13,689 nucleotides of DNA from Elusimicrobiota bacterium (GTDB lineage Bacteria > Elusimicrobiota > Elusimicrobia > UBA1565 > UBA9628): assembly GCA_028717525.1 (NCBI GenBank), contig JAQUNT010000015.1, positions 1 through 13,689 of the forward strand. Reading direction: 5' to 3'. The translations under genes were made by a program, and so were the position numbers. Under the pieces are notes generated by a model, which was given only the letters and a program-made list of their open reading frames with translations, was not told the DNA's origin and did no database searches. Positions 13,616 to 13,689 of this stretch are shown in pieces (the stretch's first letter is position 1; the number at the start of each line of letters is the position of its first letter).

Positions 13616-13689
13616 TCAGCCTCCAAGAAAGCCGTTGTCGTTGCCGTTGAAAGGCCCCGAAGGAATGTCTTGCCGGTGCGGGGCCGGTG
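13616..13689 (-). CDS. Possible C-terminal end of a gene entering from the right edge
   Basis: Read on the minus strand from the right edge, one frame is open and ends at TGA (13616-13618) with the residues HRQDIPSGPFNGNDNGFLGG. Most codons are G/C-ending, which fits the local style. Only about 24 codons are visible, so it may be chance. The rest of the 13513-13689 region holds the pgi promoter and a weak GACAG/CTGTC inverted repeat. Confidence 0.25.
   Translation of the reverse strand, partial: PAPHRQDIPSGPFNGNDNGFLGG

Overview
This is a 13.7 kb stretch of a very GC-rich bacterial chromosome, with G or C at most third codon positions. It carries twelve complete protein genes, one gene cut by the left edge, and possibly a gene tail at the right edge. 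I see no tRNA, rRNA, CRISPR, phage or transposase gene. The organism is Gram-negative in style: signal peptides, a possible lipoprotein, a GspF-type secretion protein and a membrane-anchored VWA protein. The general look (many orphan exported proteins with Ala/Pro-rich N-termini, a lone GspF, very high GC) reminds me of high-GC Elusimicrobiota. That is a guess from impression; no marker gene here fixes the phylum.

Layout. 1-2860: the 3' part of an OPT-family oligopeptide transporter, then an aldehyde dehydrogenase close to gamma-aminobutyraldehyde dehydrogenase (PatD type). Each is followed by a copy of a short repeat (cggggacacaNNacttaNNt). 2861-5735: on the minus strand, an ECF sigma factor translationally coupled to a transmembrane protein that has an anti-sigma-like N-terminal tail, a TPR-like unit and a YfbK-type VWA domain. 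The VWA gene contains a nine-G tract. A SAM-dependent methyltransferase is divergent from the sigma factor. 5736-10536: mostly small exported proteins of unknown role, including a secreted HELLH metallopeptidase-like protein and a VanX/DdpX-type D-Ala-D-Ala dipeptidase. 10537-13689: a SEC-C zinc-motif protein upstream of the dipeptidase, a divergent GspF-like membrane protein, and glucose-6-phosphate isomerase.

The most striking pattern is regulatory. Six genes have a -10-like hexamer so close to the ATG that the mRNA should be leaderless or nearly so (gaps of 6, 6, 8, 8, 8 and 14 nt). Two of these have a recognisable -35 with exactly 17 nt spacing. The other genes with a visible upstream region have Shine-Dalgarno-like sequences, or a coupled start in the case of the dipeptidase. 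The second point of interest is the sigma factor/VWA pair, which looks like a one-operon transmembrane signalling module sensing something outside the inner membrane.
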